Assembly: GCF_008386695.1 (NCBI RefSeq)
Contig: NZ_VUOC01000004.1
Coordinates: forward strand, 684,327-748,326
Length of the DNA stretch: 64,000 nucleotides
DNA from: Chitinophaga agrisoli
GTDB lineage: Bacteria; Bacteroidota; Bacteroidia; Chitinophagales; Chitinophagaceae
Direction: 5' to 3'
The position numbers and the translations under genes were made by a program. A model generated the notes under the pieces. It saw nothing but the letters and a program-made list of their open reading frames with translations, had not been told where the DNA came from and made no database searches. This document shows, in pieces, positions 25,911-36,700 of this stretch; positions within the stretch are counted from its first letter, which is position 1, and every line of letters starts with the position of its first letter.

Positions 25911-26447
25911 GTTTTGTTGTGTGAAGTTGTGCTCAAATGTTGTTTGTTATAAGATGGTAATAGTCTTACGGTATTTTCCGGGTTAAAATTGCGCCTGTTA
26001 ATAATGCTTGTCCCGGGCATGGGTCAAGTGCTGTTATAACGGCCTATACCTCCAAAAAGTTACAGTTGGGACTTGCATGATCGTTATGCTGCTGGTCATC
26101 ATTCACTGAACGGGTCTTAACAATGTGCTGCCGGTGACTACCAGCGGCATGGTTTGCGTAACTATCATATCCGGGTACTAATTTCCGGTCTCAAAGTTAA
26201 GCATAATATTTAAACATCATAGATACCCATATTATTGTATGCCTGGGGGGAAATAAGCAGAAGATCTCCACAGTTTTTGCGGCCCTTTTTAAAATGCCTT
26301 TTCAGTATCAACCAATTAAAGGTTTTTCAAGACAATGTGCATAACTATCGGCCCATTTAACATTACGATAAAATATAACGTATGGGCAAATAACATATAT
26401 TTGTACCCGTTAGTTCAGTTAACCCTTAAGACATTTATTTATCCCTT
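25911..26447. other. Divergent spacer between lipoproteins and capA-like gene
   Basis: This 537-base stretch has no plausible gene. Its right end contains a -7-like element at 26396-26403 for the plus strand. The left end must drive the lipoprotein pair, but no matching element is clear. No repeat or strong hairpin was seen. Confidence 0.5.
26396..26403 (+). promoter_or_regulatory. Candidate -7 promoter element for capA-like gene
   Basis: TATATTTG fits TAnnTTTG exactly and lies 45 bases before the ATG at 26448, giving a leader of about 35-40 bases. A -33 TTTG at the usual spacing is not evident. Confidence 0.45.
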
Positions 26448-27656
26448 ATGCCTGAATCAGTACATGGCGCTAAAGACATCCGGTTATTCACTTTTAATAT
26501 AATTGGATTAATAGCCCTGCCTTGCATCTTTTCCGGGAACCCGTGCATAGAGTCTTTTGCAGAACGGAAACCATTCATTAACACTGCCGATACGCCAGTA
26601 TTGCCGCAGTTGCCGGTAACGGACACCATCAGCTTCTCTATTGTGGGCGATATGATGGTAGGCTCCAGCTATCCTTCTTCCCTCCTGCTGCCTGTGGACA
26701 CAGAGGGGAATATCCTGCAGCATGCCATGCCTTTTCTGCAATGCACAGATCTTCGTATAGGCAACCTGGAGAGTGCCGTATCTGATAGCGCAGCGGTGTA
26801 CAAACAATGCGGCATGACCCAGTGTTTTGCATTCCGTACGCCGGTGAAATGCGCGCAATGGTATAAGGAAGCAGGGTTTGAATACCTCAATCTTTCCAAC
26901 AACCATTCCTTTGATTTTGGCAGTACCGGCGTGCAACATACACTGGCATTTTTGCGGAATAATAATATCCGCACCAGCGGCGTAACGCAGCATCCGATCG
27001 ATACTTTAACGATACGGAATGTACGTATCGGTTTTGTATCCTTTGCACCGCATAATAATTGCCTGGACATGAACAATGATTCTGTGGTACAGGCTTATAT
27101 TGCGCAGGTACGGCCGATGTGCGACCTGCTGGTAGTATTCTTCCATGGCGGCGCAGAAGGCGCGCAACGCATGCATACGCCGCGTAAACGGGAGATCTTT
27201 TACGGGCAGAACCGCGGCGATGTAGTACACTTCAGCCGGTTATGCGTAGACGCCGGCGCGGATATGGTGATAGGCTCCGGTCCGCATGTAGTGCGCGGTA
27301 TGGAACAGTATAAAAAGAAACTGATCGCTTATAGCCTGGGGAACTTTGCCACCTATGGGCAGTTTAACCTGAAACATCCTTCCAATGTAGCACCGCTGCT
27401 ACAGGTGAAGATCACGAATAAAGGCACGCTGGTGGATCACCAGGTACTTTCTTTTATACAGGAAGGAGAAGGTGTTCCCAAACCGGATACGGCACAACAG
27501 GCATTTAAGCTGATACGCTCTTTATCTAAACAGGATTTTGGCTATAACGAAGTGAAAGAGACCTGGGCGCCGGAAGCGGTGCTGCCGGCTGTGGAGGCTA
27601 CCAGCTTACAGGCTGCTGTGGGGCGTTTGCAGACGGCTAGATGCGTATCCTTATAA
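26448..27656 (+). CDS. CapA/PgsA-family metallophosphatase-like protein
   Basis: A 402-aa exported protein of the CapA family, linked to poly-gamma-glutamate capsule or other envelope polymers and built on a calcineurin-like phosphoesterase fold. Family landmarks are SIVGDMMVGS (metal-binding Asp), RIGNLESAVSD, LNLSNNHSFDFG, VFFHGGAEG and the late GSGPHVVRGMEQYKKKLIAYSLGNF. An N-terminal hydrophobic segment at about residues 12-30 should direct export. It is a single gene with its own promoter candidate and terminator. No capB/capC ligase genes are nearby, so polymer type and role are open. Confidence 0.87.
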   Translation: MPESVHGAKDIRLFTFNIIGLIALPCIFSGNPCIESFAERKPFINTADTPVLPQLPVTDTISFSIVGDMMVGSSYPSSLLLPVDTEGNILQHAMPFLQCTDLRIGNLESAVSDSAAVYKQCGMTQCFAFRTPVKCAQWYKEAGFEYLNLSNNHSFDFGSTGVQHTLAFLRNNNIRTSGVTQHPIDTLTIRNVRIGFVSFAPHNNCLDMNNDSVVQAYIAQVRPMCDLLVVFFHGGAEGAQRMHTPRKREIFYGQNRGDVVHFSRLCVDAGADMVIGSGPHVVRGMEQYKKKLIAYSLGNFATYGQFNLKHPSNVAPLLQVKITNKGTLVDHQVLSFIQEGEGVPKPDTAQQAFKLIRSLSKQDFGYNEVKETWAPEAVLPAVEATSLQAAVGRLQTARCVSL

Positions 27657-27678
27657 TTACGGCAAACTTATTAGCAAG

Positions 27679-27706
27679 GCGCTTGTTACCGGTGGGTAAT
27701 AAGCGC
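27679..27706 (+). terminator. Intrinsic terminator after capA-like gene
   Basis: GCGCTTGTTACC and GGGTAATAAGCGC form a stem with one wobble pair, followed on the plus strand by TTTTTGTTTT. It begins 23 bases past the stop. Confidence 0.8.
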
Positions 27707-27823
27707 TTTTTGTTTTCAGGCGGTTGCGGATGACGCCGCCATTTATCATCAGCTATTAGATTCTCTGGAAAAAGATATTATTTTAGTAGCGTACTATTGT
27801 GAGGCTACTTAATTCCACCTGTT

Positions 27824-29545
27824 ATGACCACGTTTAACATCAACTCCGGCGGCGTTGCGCAAAATACTTTTGACGCTATTGTGATAGGCTCCGGCATCAG
27901 CGGCGGATGGGCCGCCAAGGAGCTCTGCGATCATGGCTTACGTACACTGGTACTGGAAAGGGGCCGCAATGTGGAGCATATCAAGGATTACCCTACCGCT
28001 ACCAAAGCGCCCTGGGAGTTTAAACACCGCGGACAGCTGACCAAAGACTTCCTGCAGGAGAACCCGCTCATCAGCAAAGCGGCAGGTTTTAGCGAGGATA
28101 CCGCGCATTTTTTCATCAAGGATAAAGATCACCCTTATATACAGGAAAAACCATTTGACTGGATCCGCGGTTACCAGGTAGGCGGTAAATCGCTGACCTG
28201 GGGACGCGCCTGTCAGCGTTGGAGCCCATTTGAGTTTACCGCGCCGGAGCGTTATGGCTACGGCATGAAATGGCCTATAGACTACGATACTATTGCGCCC
28301 TGGTACTCCCATGTGGAGCAATTCATTGGCGTATGCGGCACGAAGGACGGTATAGCAGCTATGCCGGATGGCGAGTTCCTGCCGCCATTTGAGCTGAATT
28401 GCGGCGAAGCGCTGATACAAAAAAGCATACGTGAAAACTTTAAGGACCGTCACCTGGTGCATGCACGCTGGGCGCATATTACGGAGCCCAAACCCATACA
28501 CCTGGAACAAGGCCGCGTAAAATGTGTGGCCCGTAACCTGTGTATGCGGGGCTGCCCGTTTGGCGGGTATTTCAGCTCTGTATCCTCTACCCTGCCCTGG
28601 GCAAAAAAAACAGGACATCTTACAGTGCGGCCTTTTTCCGTGGTGCATTCCATCATCTATGACGAAAAGAAAGGAAAGGCCACCGGCGTACGTGTGATAG
28701 ATGCGAATACAAAAGAGACCACTGATTTCTTTGCCTCCGTGATCTTTGTCAATGCATCTGCGCTGAACAGCAACCTGGTGTTATTGAACTCTACATCCGG
28801 GCGCTTTCCAAATGGACTGGGCAATGATAACGGGCTGCTGGGCCATTATGTGGGCTTTCATAACTACCGCGCTTCTGTGAACGCGGAACTGGATGGTATG
28901 GAAGACAAATATTATTTTGGGCGCAACCCCACAGAGCCCATCATCGCCAATTACCGTAACCTGGAAAAACAGGATACGGATTATGTAGGCGGCTTTACCA
29001 CGTTTATGGGCGCGCACCGCAGCCGGCTGGATGAATCGCGTTGTACGGAAACCATTGGCGCTACCTATAAAGAACAGCTAACGGAACCCGGCGGCTGGAA
29101 AGTGTATATGTACATGCAGGGTGAGACCATTCCCAAAGCCGCCAACCATGTACGTTTGAGCAAAGATCAGAAAGACCAGTGGGGCATACCGCTGCTGGTC
29201 ATGTCTGTAGGATATGATGATAACGATGAAAAGATGATCAAAGACTTCCTGTCGCAAAGCACCGCCATGCTGGAGAAAGCAGGTTGTAAAAACATTCAGC
29301 AGCATGATAACCACCAGGCCCCCGGCCTGGATATACATGAACAGGGCGGCTGCCGTATGGGCAAGGACCCGGCTACTTCGCTGCTGAATGAGCATAACCA
29401 ACTGCATCACTGTCCGAATGTGTTTGTAACCGATGGGGCCTGTATGACCAGTACCGGCAATCAAAGCCCGTCCCTGCTGTATATGGCATTGACCGCGCGG
29501 GCAGCCAATTATGCGGTGAGCGAGCTGAAGAAACGGAACCTGTAG
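27824..29545 (+). CDS. GMC-family FAD-dependent oxidoreductase
   Basis: A 573-aa flavoprotein of the glucose-methanol-choline oxidoreductase family that oxidises sugar or alcohol hydroxyls. The FAD-binding Rossmann motif is DAIVIGSGISGGWAAKEL at residues 17-34, with VLERG closing it. The substrate-domain landmarks are GYQVGGKSLTWGRACQRW, HEQGGCRMG (H505) and the C-terminal TSTGNQSPSLLYMALTARAA, with catalytic Asn N546. No signal peptide or Tat motif is visible. Close relatives in Bacteroidota often sit with a small gluconate-2-dehydrogenase-type subunit; none is found here. A near-consensus -7 element (TACTATTG, 27792-27799) precedes it. Confidence 0.92.
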   Translation: MTTFNINSGGVAQNTFDAIVIGSGISGGWAAKELCDHGLRTLVLERGRNVEHIKDYPTATKAPWEFKHRGQLTKDFLQENPLISKAAGFSEDTAHFFIKDKDHPYIQEKPFDWIRGYQVGGKSLTWGRACQRWSPFEFTAPERYGYGMKWPIDYDTIAPWYSHVEQFIGVCGTKDGIAAMPDGEFLPPFELNCGEALIQKSIRENFKDRHLVHARWAHITEPKPIHLEQGRVKCVARNLCMRGCPFGGYFSSVSSTLPWAKKTGHLTVRPFSVVHSIIYDEKKGKATGVRVIDANTKETTDFFASVIFVNASALNSNLVLLNSTSGRFPNGLGNDNGLLGHYVGFHNYRASVNAELDGMEDKYYFGRNPTEPIIANYRNLEKQDTDYVGGFTTFMGAHRSRLDESRCTETIGATYKEQLTEPGGWKVYMYMQGETIPKAANHVRLSKDQKDQWGIPLLVMSVGYDDNDEKMIKDFLSQSTAMLEKAGCKNIQQHDNHQAPGLDIHEQGGCRMGKDPATSLLNEHNQLHHCPNVFVTDGACMTSTGNQSPSLLYMALTARAANYAVSELKKRNL

Positions 29546-29553
29546 TAAAAGCG

Positions 29554-29569
29554 GCCGGCGCTGGCCGGC
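29554..29569 (+). terminator. Short GC-rich hairpin between GMC and DUF4157 genes
   Basis: GCCGGC at 29554-29559 and 29564-29569 pair around GCTG, 9 bases after the GMC stop. The T-run is poor, so it may only partly stop transcription into the next gene 60 bases on. Confidence 0.4.
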
Positions 29570-29629
29570 TCCTATTTGCGGAAAAAGTGTTACATTCAGT
29601 ATTATTATCAACCCCAATACACTACTTAT

Positions 29630-31177
29630 ATGTATTCCCATGCTACCCAAAGGCAGACCGGGGACACTTATAGCGCCTCCCCTGCCGGGCACGCCAACGG
29701 CGCCTGCACTGCCAATACGCCTAAGATCCAGACAAAACTTACGGTGAACACACCGGGAGATCATCATGAACAGGAAGCAGACGCCATGGCGGACAAGGTG
29801 ATGCGCATGCCGTCGTCCTCCTCCTGGCTGCAGCGTAAATGCGCGGCGTGTGAGCAGGAAGAAGATCATCACGCGCAGCGTACACCACAATCATCCTCCA
29901 TAACTCCCTATCTGCAGGCCAAAGGCGGCGATGGTGGTATGGTGAGCGATACGGTACACCAGGGTATAAGCGCTTCACAGGGGCGTGGCAGGCGTATGGA
30001 TGACAGTACCCTGGACTTTATGTCCGGCCGTTTTGGGGCTGATCTTAGCCAGGTAAATATCCATACCGGCGGAGAAGCGGCACAGCTAAGCGAAGCCCTT
30101 AATGCACGGGCTTTTACCACCGGCAATAATATCTATTTTAATAAGGGGGAATATAACCCCGGCACCGCTGCCGGTCAACATTTGCTGGCGCATGAGCTGA
30201 CCCATGTATTACAACAAGGCGGCGCCAGCACTACCGTACAAAGGGATGATAAAAAGGACCCTAATGCAGAGGAAGCCATCAACCTGGAAAGAGATATACT
30301 CAACAGCGCTGCCTATAAGGGCTTACAGGCCGATTCCCAGTCGCGGGTAACCCAGATCATTGCCATTGCCAAAACAAAGCCCCTGGGGCAGGATAAGGGC
30401 CAGCGCAACTACTATTTCAAGAAGCTGCAGATAGCGCTTACTACGCCTTTTAACGGCACAGAAACCGGCAAAACGGAATACGATTGCTCTGATAATGCAG
30501 AGAAAGAGAATAAAAAGGCGGTGGATGAAGCGCTGAAAATAGAGAAAGAACAATGGAACGGTTTCCTGTGGAATATGGAAGAAAACCTGGTAGCGGAAAG
30601 AAAAGATAAGATGGTGACCCGCGCCGGCAAAGGCGGTAAACTGTACCGGGTAGACGCCACCAATCTCCGGAGCATACGGGTGCTGATAAAGGTGCGGCTG
30701 ATAGGCGCGGACGGCGAAGTAAGGAAAATAAAGGCGCTGGAAGATGCTATAGAGCGCGAGGTATGGAAATCCACCAAAGGGTATTACCTGGATATTGAGT
30801 TTGTAGACGCGCCGGGTAATGATGTATTTGATATGACCGTTAAATTCTGCCAGTGGGCCAATGCGGGCAACTGGGCCTCCAAACCGGTGACATTATCCCA
30901 TGAGGTGCATCATGCGCTGGGACTGACAGACCGCTATGACTATATAGAATCGCATTCCAAAAACAAGGATATGAACGTGGCTATGCGCCTGGTATGGTTC
31001 CTGGCGCAGATGAATAAACCCACCAGCGACCGTGACAAGTTCAGCAAAATGTCTACCTCTTCCAATCCGCTATTGGCTGAAGATGTTTGCGCCGTAGCGT
31101 TTGCGGATGCCGCGGAACGCAAGAAATGTATTGACGCCCGTAAGGACCTGGATCCTTCCAATGTACCTCCTATCTAA
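29630..31177 (+). CDS. DUF4157 protein with second metzincin-like protease domain (eCIS-associated type)
   Basis: A 515-aa protein with two separate zinc sites. Residues about 120-197 form a DUF4157 domain (RRMDDSTLDFMSGRFGADLS, then the HELTH site at 188-192); this domain is typical of extracellular contractile injection system (eCIS) cargo. The N-terminus has the usual KLTVNTPGDHHEQEADAMAD segment. A further domain carries SHEVHHALGLTDRYDY, giving HExxHxxGxxD with H424, E425, H428 and D434, the metzincin consensus. The start is placed at the ATG at 29630; the earlier frame start adds Tyr-rich residues without support. No signal peptide. No eCIS structural genes are in the window, so delivery is inferred. 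Confidence 0.82.
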   Translation: MYSHATQRQTGDTYSASPAGHANGACTANTPKIQTKLTVNTPGDHHEQEADAMADKVMRMPSSSSWLQRKCAACEQEEDHHAQRTPQSSSITPYLQAKGGDGGMVSDTVHQGISASQGRGRRMDDSTLDFMSGRFGADLSQVNIHTGGEAAQLSEALNARAFTTGNNIYFNKGEYNPGTAAGQHLLAHELTHVLQQGGASTTVQRDDKKDPNAEEAINLERDILNSAAYKGLQADSQSRVTQIIAIAKTKPLGQDKGQRNYYFKKLQIALTTPFNGTETGKTEYDCSDNAEKENKKAVDEALKIEKEQWNGFLWNMEENLVAERKDKMVTRAGKGGKLYRVDATNLRSIRVLIKVRLIGADGEVRKIKALEDAIEREVWKSTKGYYLDIEFVDAPGNDVFDMTVKFCQWANAGNWASKPVTLSHEVHHALGLTDRYDYIESHSKNKDMNVAMRLVWFLAQMNKPTSDRDKFSKMSTSSNPLLAEDVCAVAFADAAERKKCIDARKDLDPSNVPPI

Positions 31178-31211
31178 GGAAAAAGGCCTGCCCTTTTGGC
31201 AAGCCTTTCCT
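31177..31211. terminator. Bidirectional terminator between DUF4157 and GDPD genes
   Basis: A stem formed by AGGAAAAAGGCCTGCC and GGCAAGCCTTTCCT with a two-base bulge and one mismatch lies between two convergent stop codons. A-rich and T-rich flanks suit termination in both directions. Confidence 0.7.
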
Positions 31212-31263
31212 ACATTTCTATCGAATAATCCCGTACGCTTAAACGGGGTGGGTTACAACCAGG

Positions 31264-32121
31264 CTACCTGTGCAGGCCTTTCTTTTTCAGGTAGGCCAGC
31301 AGCTCTTCCGGCAGGTTGGTCTGGATACAGTTGGCATATTTGAAAGTAGCCATCATTGCATCAAAACCGCTGTCTTTCTGCTTTTCTTCCATATCATCAT
31401 ACTTGCCTAAGGCATTGATCCAAACGCGCTCGCCATGCTCGCGCACGCGGGCCATCAGGGTATCAGAGTAGAAAGAGTCATCGATATGGATGGCGGCGTA
31501 TTTGCCGGACTCCATGATCTTCTCAGTCTCTGCTGCGTTATGAGAACGGGGCATGATGGGGATATTCTTATCCATATCATGCAGCATAGGCGCATATTTG
31601 GCGGCATACAGGAAGAACAGTACCTGCGGGGCAGTACCGGTGCTTTCTACCAGGTCTACGGTCTTTTTAGCGGCTTCCGGTGTACCTTCCTTGAAGTCGA
31701 TATCCAGCATGGCTTTGCCTTTTACTTCGTTCAGGGCCTCTTCGAAAGTAGGTATCTTTTCGTTAGAAGGCTGACCGTTGAACAGCAGTGGGAACTGCTG
31801 CAGCTCTGCATAAGTATAATCACGGATCTTGCCGGGTTTGCCCGTGGTACGGGTAACGGTGGCATCGTGCATGATCACCAGTACGCCGTCTTTTGTTTCG
31901 TGTACATCCAGCTCAATCACATCTACGCCAATACGGATGGCTTCACGGATAGCGCCGATGGAGTTTTCCGGGTATTTGGCGTGGGCCGCACGGTGGGCGG
32001 TTACCAGCACCCGCTCCGGATGATGATAGAAGTCTTCCAGGATATTGTCCAGGTTAGACTGCGCCTGTACCATCAGGCCGCTGCATAACATACAAGCTAG
32101 GATCGAAAAGGTACGCTTCAT
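31264..32121 (-). CDS. Secreted glycerophosphodiester phosphodiesterase
   Basis: A 285-aa periplasmic enzyme that hydrolyses glycerophosphodiesters to glycerol 3-phosphate and an alcohol. It has a signal peptide (ending MVQAQ at about residue 21) and the GDPD TIM-barrel signature: TAHRAAHAKYPENS with the catalytic His-Arg, VIELDVHETKDG with the metal-binding Glu and Asp, and VIMHDATVTRTTG with the second His. MLDIDFKEG supplies a further acidic site. It follows the SusD gene by 35 bases and ends at a terminator, so it belongs to the SusC/SusD operon. The locus probably imports and degrades a glycerophosphate-containing substrate, such as phospholipid head groups or teichoic acid pieces. Confidence 0.9.
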   Translation of the reverse strand: MKRTFSILACMLCSGLMVQAQSNLDNILEDFYHHPERVLVTAHRAAHAKYPENSIGAIREAIRIGVDVIELDVHETKDGVLVIMHDATVTRTTGKPGKIRDYTYAELQQFPLLFNGQPSNEKIPTFEEALNEVKGKAMLDIDFKEGTPEAAKKTVDLVESTGTAPQVLFFLYAAKYAPMLHDMDKNIPIMPRSHNAAETEKIMESGKYAAIHIDDSFYSDTLMARVREHGERVWINALGKYDDMEEKQKDSGFDAMMATFKYANCIQTNLPEELLAYLKKKGLHR

Positions 32122-32156
32122 TGGGTTATGAGTTGTTCGTTAATAAAGTAAGCTGT

Positions 32157-33719
32157 TTACAGGTATCCGTCGTTCTGCGGGAACTCTACGGTAGAAAGGT
32201 CACGCTGGGCCTGCGGTATCGGGCGCAGTACATGAAAAGGCTTTATGTTTACCGCGTTAGGATTGTATTTCTTTACGCGGACTACCAGTTTACCGGTACG
32301 CACCAGGTCCATCCAGCGGCCTTCTTCGCCACCCAGTTCGCGGGCGCGCTCGTCCAGCACCGCGTCCATATCCAGCTGGGCAGCTGATAAAGGCGCAATG
32401 GTGGTACCTGGTTTGGCGGCACGCTGTCTTACTTTGTTGAGGTAGGTGACGCCTTCTTCCGGTTTACCATCCAGCATGAGCGCTTCTGCGGCCAGCAGGT
32501 AGGTATCAGAGAGACGGTATACAAAGTAATCGCGGAAACCGTTCAGGTCCTGGGGAGAGGCACGGGTGGGATCGTCGTGCTTTTTAACGCCCCAGTGCAT
32601 GTTGTCGTTGTTAGGCGCTACCAGGGAAGTTACGCCCGGGCTGATCTGCCATACCACAGTATCGCCCAGCTTTTTGCCGGCGGGCAGGTTAGCCGGGTTG
32701 TTATAGAACCAGTACATACGGAAGGTAACATCAAAACGGCTGTCGTTCTTATCAAACAGGTTACGGAAGAACTCTGTAGGACGGAAACGGGTATAGGGAC
32801 GGCCGCCCTGGTTCACATCGCGCAGCAGACCAAACTGGTCATAAGCGGGCGTGAAGAAGGCATTACCCTGGTTACCGGAGCCATTGAACAGTGCATTATT
32901 GATATACTGCACCGAAAACAAGATCTCTGCGTTCTTCTGGTTGTTATAATCAAATACGCTGGCATAAGAAGGCAGCAGCTGGTACGGGCCATCGCTGATC
33001 ACCTTTTTAGCGGCAGCGGCAGCGCCGGCATAATCTCCCTGCAGCAGGTCTATTACAGCCAGCTGGTGGAGGGCAGCGCCTTTGGTGATACGGCCATAGT
33101 CAGGCTGTGTCCAGTCCAGGTTATCTACTGCAAACTGGGTATCCTCATGCATTTTTTTCCAGATATCGGCTTTGGGCGTACGGCCCAGGTCGTTCACCAC
33201 ACCTTTGGTCTCATGCTCCGTAAACACCACATCGCCAAACTGCACGGTGAGCCAGTAGTAGAAGTGGGCGCGGATGAAACGTACTTCGGCTTTATAGCGG
33301 TTCTTCAGCGTTTCGTCCATAGGCACCGCATCAATACGGTCCAGGAGGGTATTGGCGGAGTTGATGGTAGCATAGGCGTTATTCCACAGATCGCCCAGGT
33401 AGCCGTTGGAGGCATTCAGCGCGGTGCCATAATCATCCATGAATTTATAACCGCCATCTTTACCGTGCTGGAAGATATCGGTGCCCATGGTGGTGATGGT
33501 AAAGCCCATCTGGGAACCATAAATATTACGCAGCCCGCTGTATACGCCGGTAACGCCGTTGGCAATACCTGCGGCATCGCTGTAAATGGCTTCCGGCACT
33601 GGTTTATACAGGTCTTTCTCCTCCAGGCTGCAGGCGCTGAACCCCAGCCATGCGCATAGCACAGGAATTGAGTATTTTAAAAGTCTTTTGCGTTGCATAC
33701 AACTGTTTTTGATCATCAT
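32157..33719 (-). CDS. SusD/RagB-family outer-membrane substrate-binding lipoprotein
   Basis: A 520-aa lipoprotein that caps the SusC channel and binds substrate on the cell surface. It has a lipobox ending GFSAC and the SusD start LEEKDLYKPVPEAIYSD. TPR-like helices follow (FIRAHFYYWLTVQFGDVVFT) and then the SusD C-terminal region with the typical LLAAEALMLDGKPEEGVTYL and ARELGGEEGRWMDLVRTG. Its first possible ATG overlaps the SusC stop as TAATG; later Mets at 33716 and 33698 are also possible. Substrate is not identifiable by sequence, though the attached GDPD gene suggests phosphodiesters. Confidence 0.92.
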   Translation of the reverse strand: MMIKNSCMQRKRLLKYSIPVLCAWLGFSACSLEEKDLYKPVPEAIYSDAAGIANGVTGVYSGLRNIYGSQMGFTITTMGTDIFQHGKDGGYKFMDDYGTALNASNGYLGDLWNNAYATINSANTLLDRIDAVPMDETLKNRYKAEVRFIRAHFYYWLTVQFGDVVFTEHETKGVVNDLGRTPKADIWKKMHEDTQFAVDNLDWTQPDYGRITKGAALHQLAVIDLLQGDYAGAAAAAKKVISDGPYQLLPSYASVFDYNNQKNAEILFSVQYINNALFNGSGNQGNAFFTPAYDQFGLLRDVNQGGRPYTRFRPTEFFRNLFDKNDSRFDVTFRMYWFYNNPANLPAGKKLGDTVVWQISPGVTSLVAPNNDNMHWGVKKHDDPTRASPQDLNGFRDYFVYRLSDTYLLAAEALMLDGKPEEGVTYLNKVRQRAAKPGTTIAPLSAAQLDMDAVLDERARELGGEEGRWMDLVRTGKLVVRVKKYNPNAVNIKPFHVLRPIPQAQRDLSTVEFPQNDGYL

Positions 33720-36700
33720 TAAAAACCAGCATTCAAGCCGATGGAATACATCTTTGTAACCGGGTACAGGGCGCGGGTGCCATCTGATTCATATTCCGGG
33801 TCCTGGCCTTTGTAGGAAGTGAAGGTGAACGGATTTTCCGCGCTTACATTCAGGCGCAGGTTATGGATACCGGCGCGCTGTAGCCATGCCTGGGGCAGGG
33901 TGTAAGACAGCATCATGTTCTTTACACGTACAAAGCTGGCGTCTTTAAAGGCGAGCGTAGAGCCCAGGTACACGCTTTCCTGGTTCTTATCCGGGCGCGG
34001 GTTATCGTTGGTAGGATTTTCCGGCGTCCAGTAGTTCACATCCAGGTTGTTGTAACGGCCAGCCAGGCGGTTGTTGTTCTCATACCACTGAGAGTACAGC
34101 ATATAGTCCTGACGGGTATTCAGCACTACGGTCAGTTCCCAGCCTTTATAGAGAAAGTGGTTGGTCAAACCGCCGGTCCAACCCGGCATTAAGGAACCGA
34201 TCACTTTACGGTCCTTATCGGAATAGGTCTTATCTCCGTTTACATCTTCGATCTTGATCATACCAGGTTTAAAGCCGGCAGCGGTAGCAGCAGCCGCTTC
34301 TGACTCCTGCCATACGCCTACTTTGTTATAATAGTAGATCACGTTGATAGGTTGGCCAATCAACCAACTGTTACCCAGATCATCTTTACCATCACCATAC
34401 AGTTGCACGATCTGGTTTTTATTGAAGGCAAAATTCAGGTCTGTTTTCCATTGGAAACCACTGGGGGTGGTCAGGTTCACCGTAGAAAGACTTACTTCCC
34501 AGCCTTTGTTGCGGGTAGCGCCAATGTTCTGTACGACCATTGTATAACCAGTGCTGCCAGGTATGCTCCGGGGCAACAGCAGATTGGATGTATTAGCGAT
34601 ATAATGTTCTACCGAGCCGGATATACGGCCTTTGAATACGCTAAAGTCCACGCCAAAGTTCAGCTCGCGGGTATACTCCCAACGCAGGTCCGGGTTGGCA
34701 ATAGTGGTAGGCACAAAACCGTTGAACCCTGTTTCTCCAAAAGAATAGGGACTCTTTTCGAGGATAGCAAAGGTTTTATATGGATCAATGCTGTTGTTAC
34801 CAGTGCTGCCGTAACTTACACGCAGTTTCAATGCGTCTATATTACGCGCATGCTGCATAAAAGGCTCTGCATCTATACGCCAGGCCGCAGCCGCGGAAGG
34901 GAAAAAGCCCCATTTATTGCCGGGCGCAAATACGGAGGAACCATCCGCACGGGCGGTCAAGGTCAGTAAATAACGATCTTTATAATCGTAGTTCACACGC
35001 GCCATGTAAGACAGCAGCAATTTTTTATAATAGTCGCTGGATACGCCGGTCACTTCGCCTGCTGATTGCAGGTTGTGATAACCCTGCGCTTCATAAGGCA
35101 GTTTGTTTACGCTGATGCCAGAGGCGTTGCCTATCTCCTGCTGAGAGCTTTGCAGCAGCGTTACATTCAACCCATGATCCTTATGGAAGCGATGGTTATA
35201 ACGCAGGATGTTCTCGATGGTGATAGCAAATACATCGCCGGTGGTGTAGCTGGCGGTAGGGTTACCACCCTGGTTAGCATCGGTAAGGCTGCCTTTGAAG
35301 ATACCTTCGCTAGAGGTTTCCAGCTCAGGGCCTACGTTCAGGCGGTAGGTAAGGTCTTTTAAGATATCCCATTCGCCAAACAGGCTGGCGAGCACGCGGG
35401 TCTTATAACGCTGATCGATGGTATTTTTGATCACCATCAGCGGGTTCACACGCTGACCTTCATCATTGGTAGGACGGAACGTTAAAGCGCCGGTGCTGTC
35501 ATAAGGCACACCCAGCGGGCTGGTGCGGAGCGCGTCATCAAATACGGTGTTGTCAGTAACGTTCTGCACAGAGCGCGTTACGAAAGAAGATACCCCAAAG
35601 CGAAGGCGGTCATTTACCTGGTGGTCCAGGTTGATACGAAGGGAACCGCGTGTATAATCCGTTTTATCGATGATACCGTTTTCCTTAAAGTAGTTGAAGG
35701 AGATGGCGAACTGTGTACGTTCTTTACCGCCGCTGATAGACAGCTGGTGGTTCTGGCGGTTACCCTGGTGGTAGATCAGGTCCTGCCAGTCTGTAGAGCG
35801 GCCCTTAGCAATGGATTCCAGGGCGATGTCGTCAAATAAGGTGTTATCTGCCGGGTACTTGTTATTAGGATCGGCAGTACGGGCAGCTTCGCGGCGCAGT
35901 TGTGCAAACTGTGCACCATCCATCAGGTCCAGTGTTTTGGTAATGGAGGTGATGCCGTAATAAGCATCATAGTTTACGTTGGTCTTGCCAACTTTACCAC
36001 GTTTAGTGGTGATAAGCAGTACGCCGTTAGCGCCGCGGGAACCGTAGATAGCGGTGGAGGAAGCATCCTTCAGCACATCTATGGAAGCGATATCATTAGG
36101 GTTAATTTCATTGAGGCTGGCGTTCTGCAAGGGAATACCATCCATTACGATCAGGGGATCATTTTTACCCTGTATAGAACGCTGGCCGCGTATAAGGATA
36201 GAAGCAGAACCACCGGGCTCATTGCCACTGCTGGCAATATCCACGCCGGCGATCTTGCCTTTAAGGCCCTGGATGGCGTTAGTAACGGGCAATTCACTGA
36301 TCTCTTTCCCCTGCACGGTTGACATAGCGCCGGTTACATCGCGTTTCTTTTGTGTACCGTAACCTACTACCACTACCTCTTCCAGGCCTTTGATATCTTC
36401 TTGTAGCACGATGTTCAGATCGGCAGTGGCAGTGATCTCACGGCTAATGTAACCGGACATAGATACCACCAGCACCTCTCCTGCGGCCGCCTGTACGAAG
36501 AAAGCGCCTGTACCATCGGTCACGCTGCCGCGGCCGGCGCCTTTCACCTGCACCGTAACGCCGGGAAGGGGCGCGCCTTTACCGTCCACTACCCTTCCTT
36601 TAAGCTTATCATCGGCCGCTTCCTTCACTACGGCCTTTACGGGGGCCGGGGCCGTTACTTCCTTTTCGAGGATGATCACTTTACCGTTCTGTACCTTGTA

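Noticed and set aside
32577-33659. 360-codon plus-strand frame antisense to the SusD gene
   Set aside because: SusD has clear family motifs on the other strand; the antisense frame has no recognisable features and is a GC-bias shadow.
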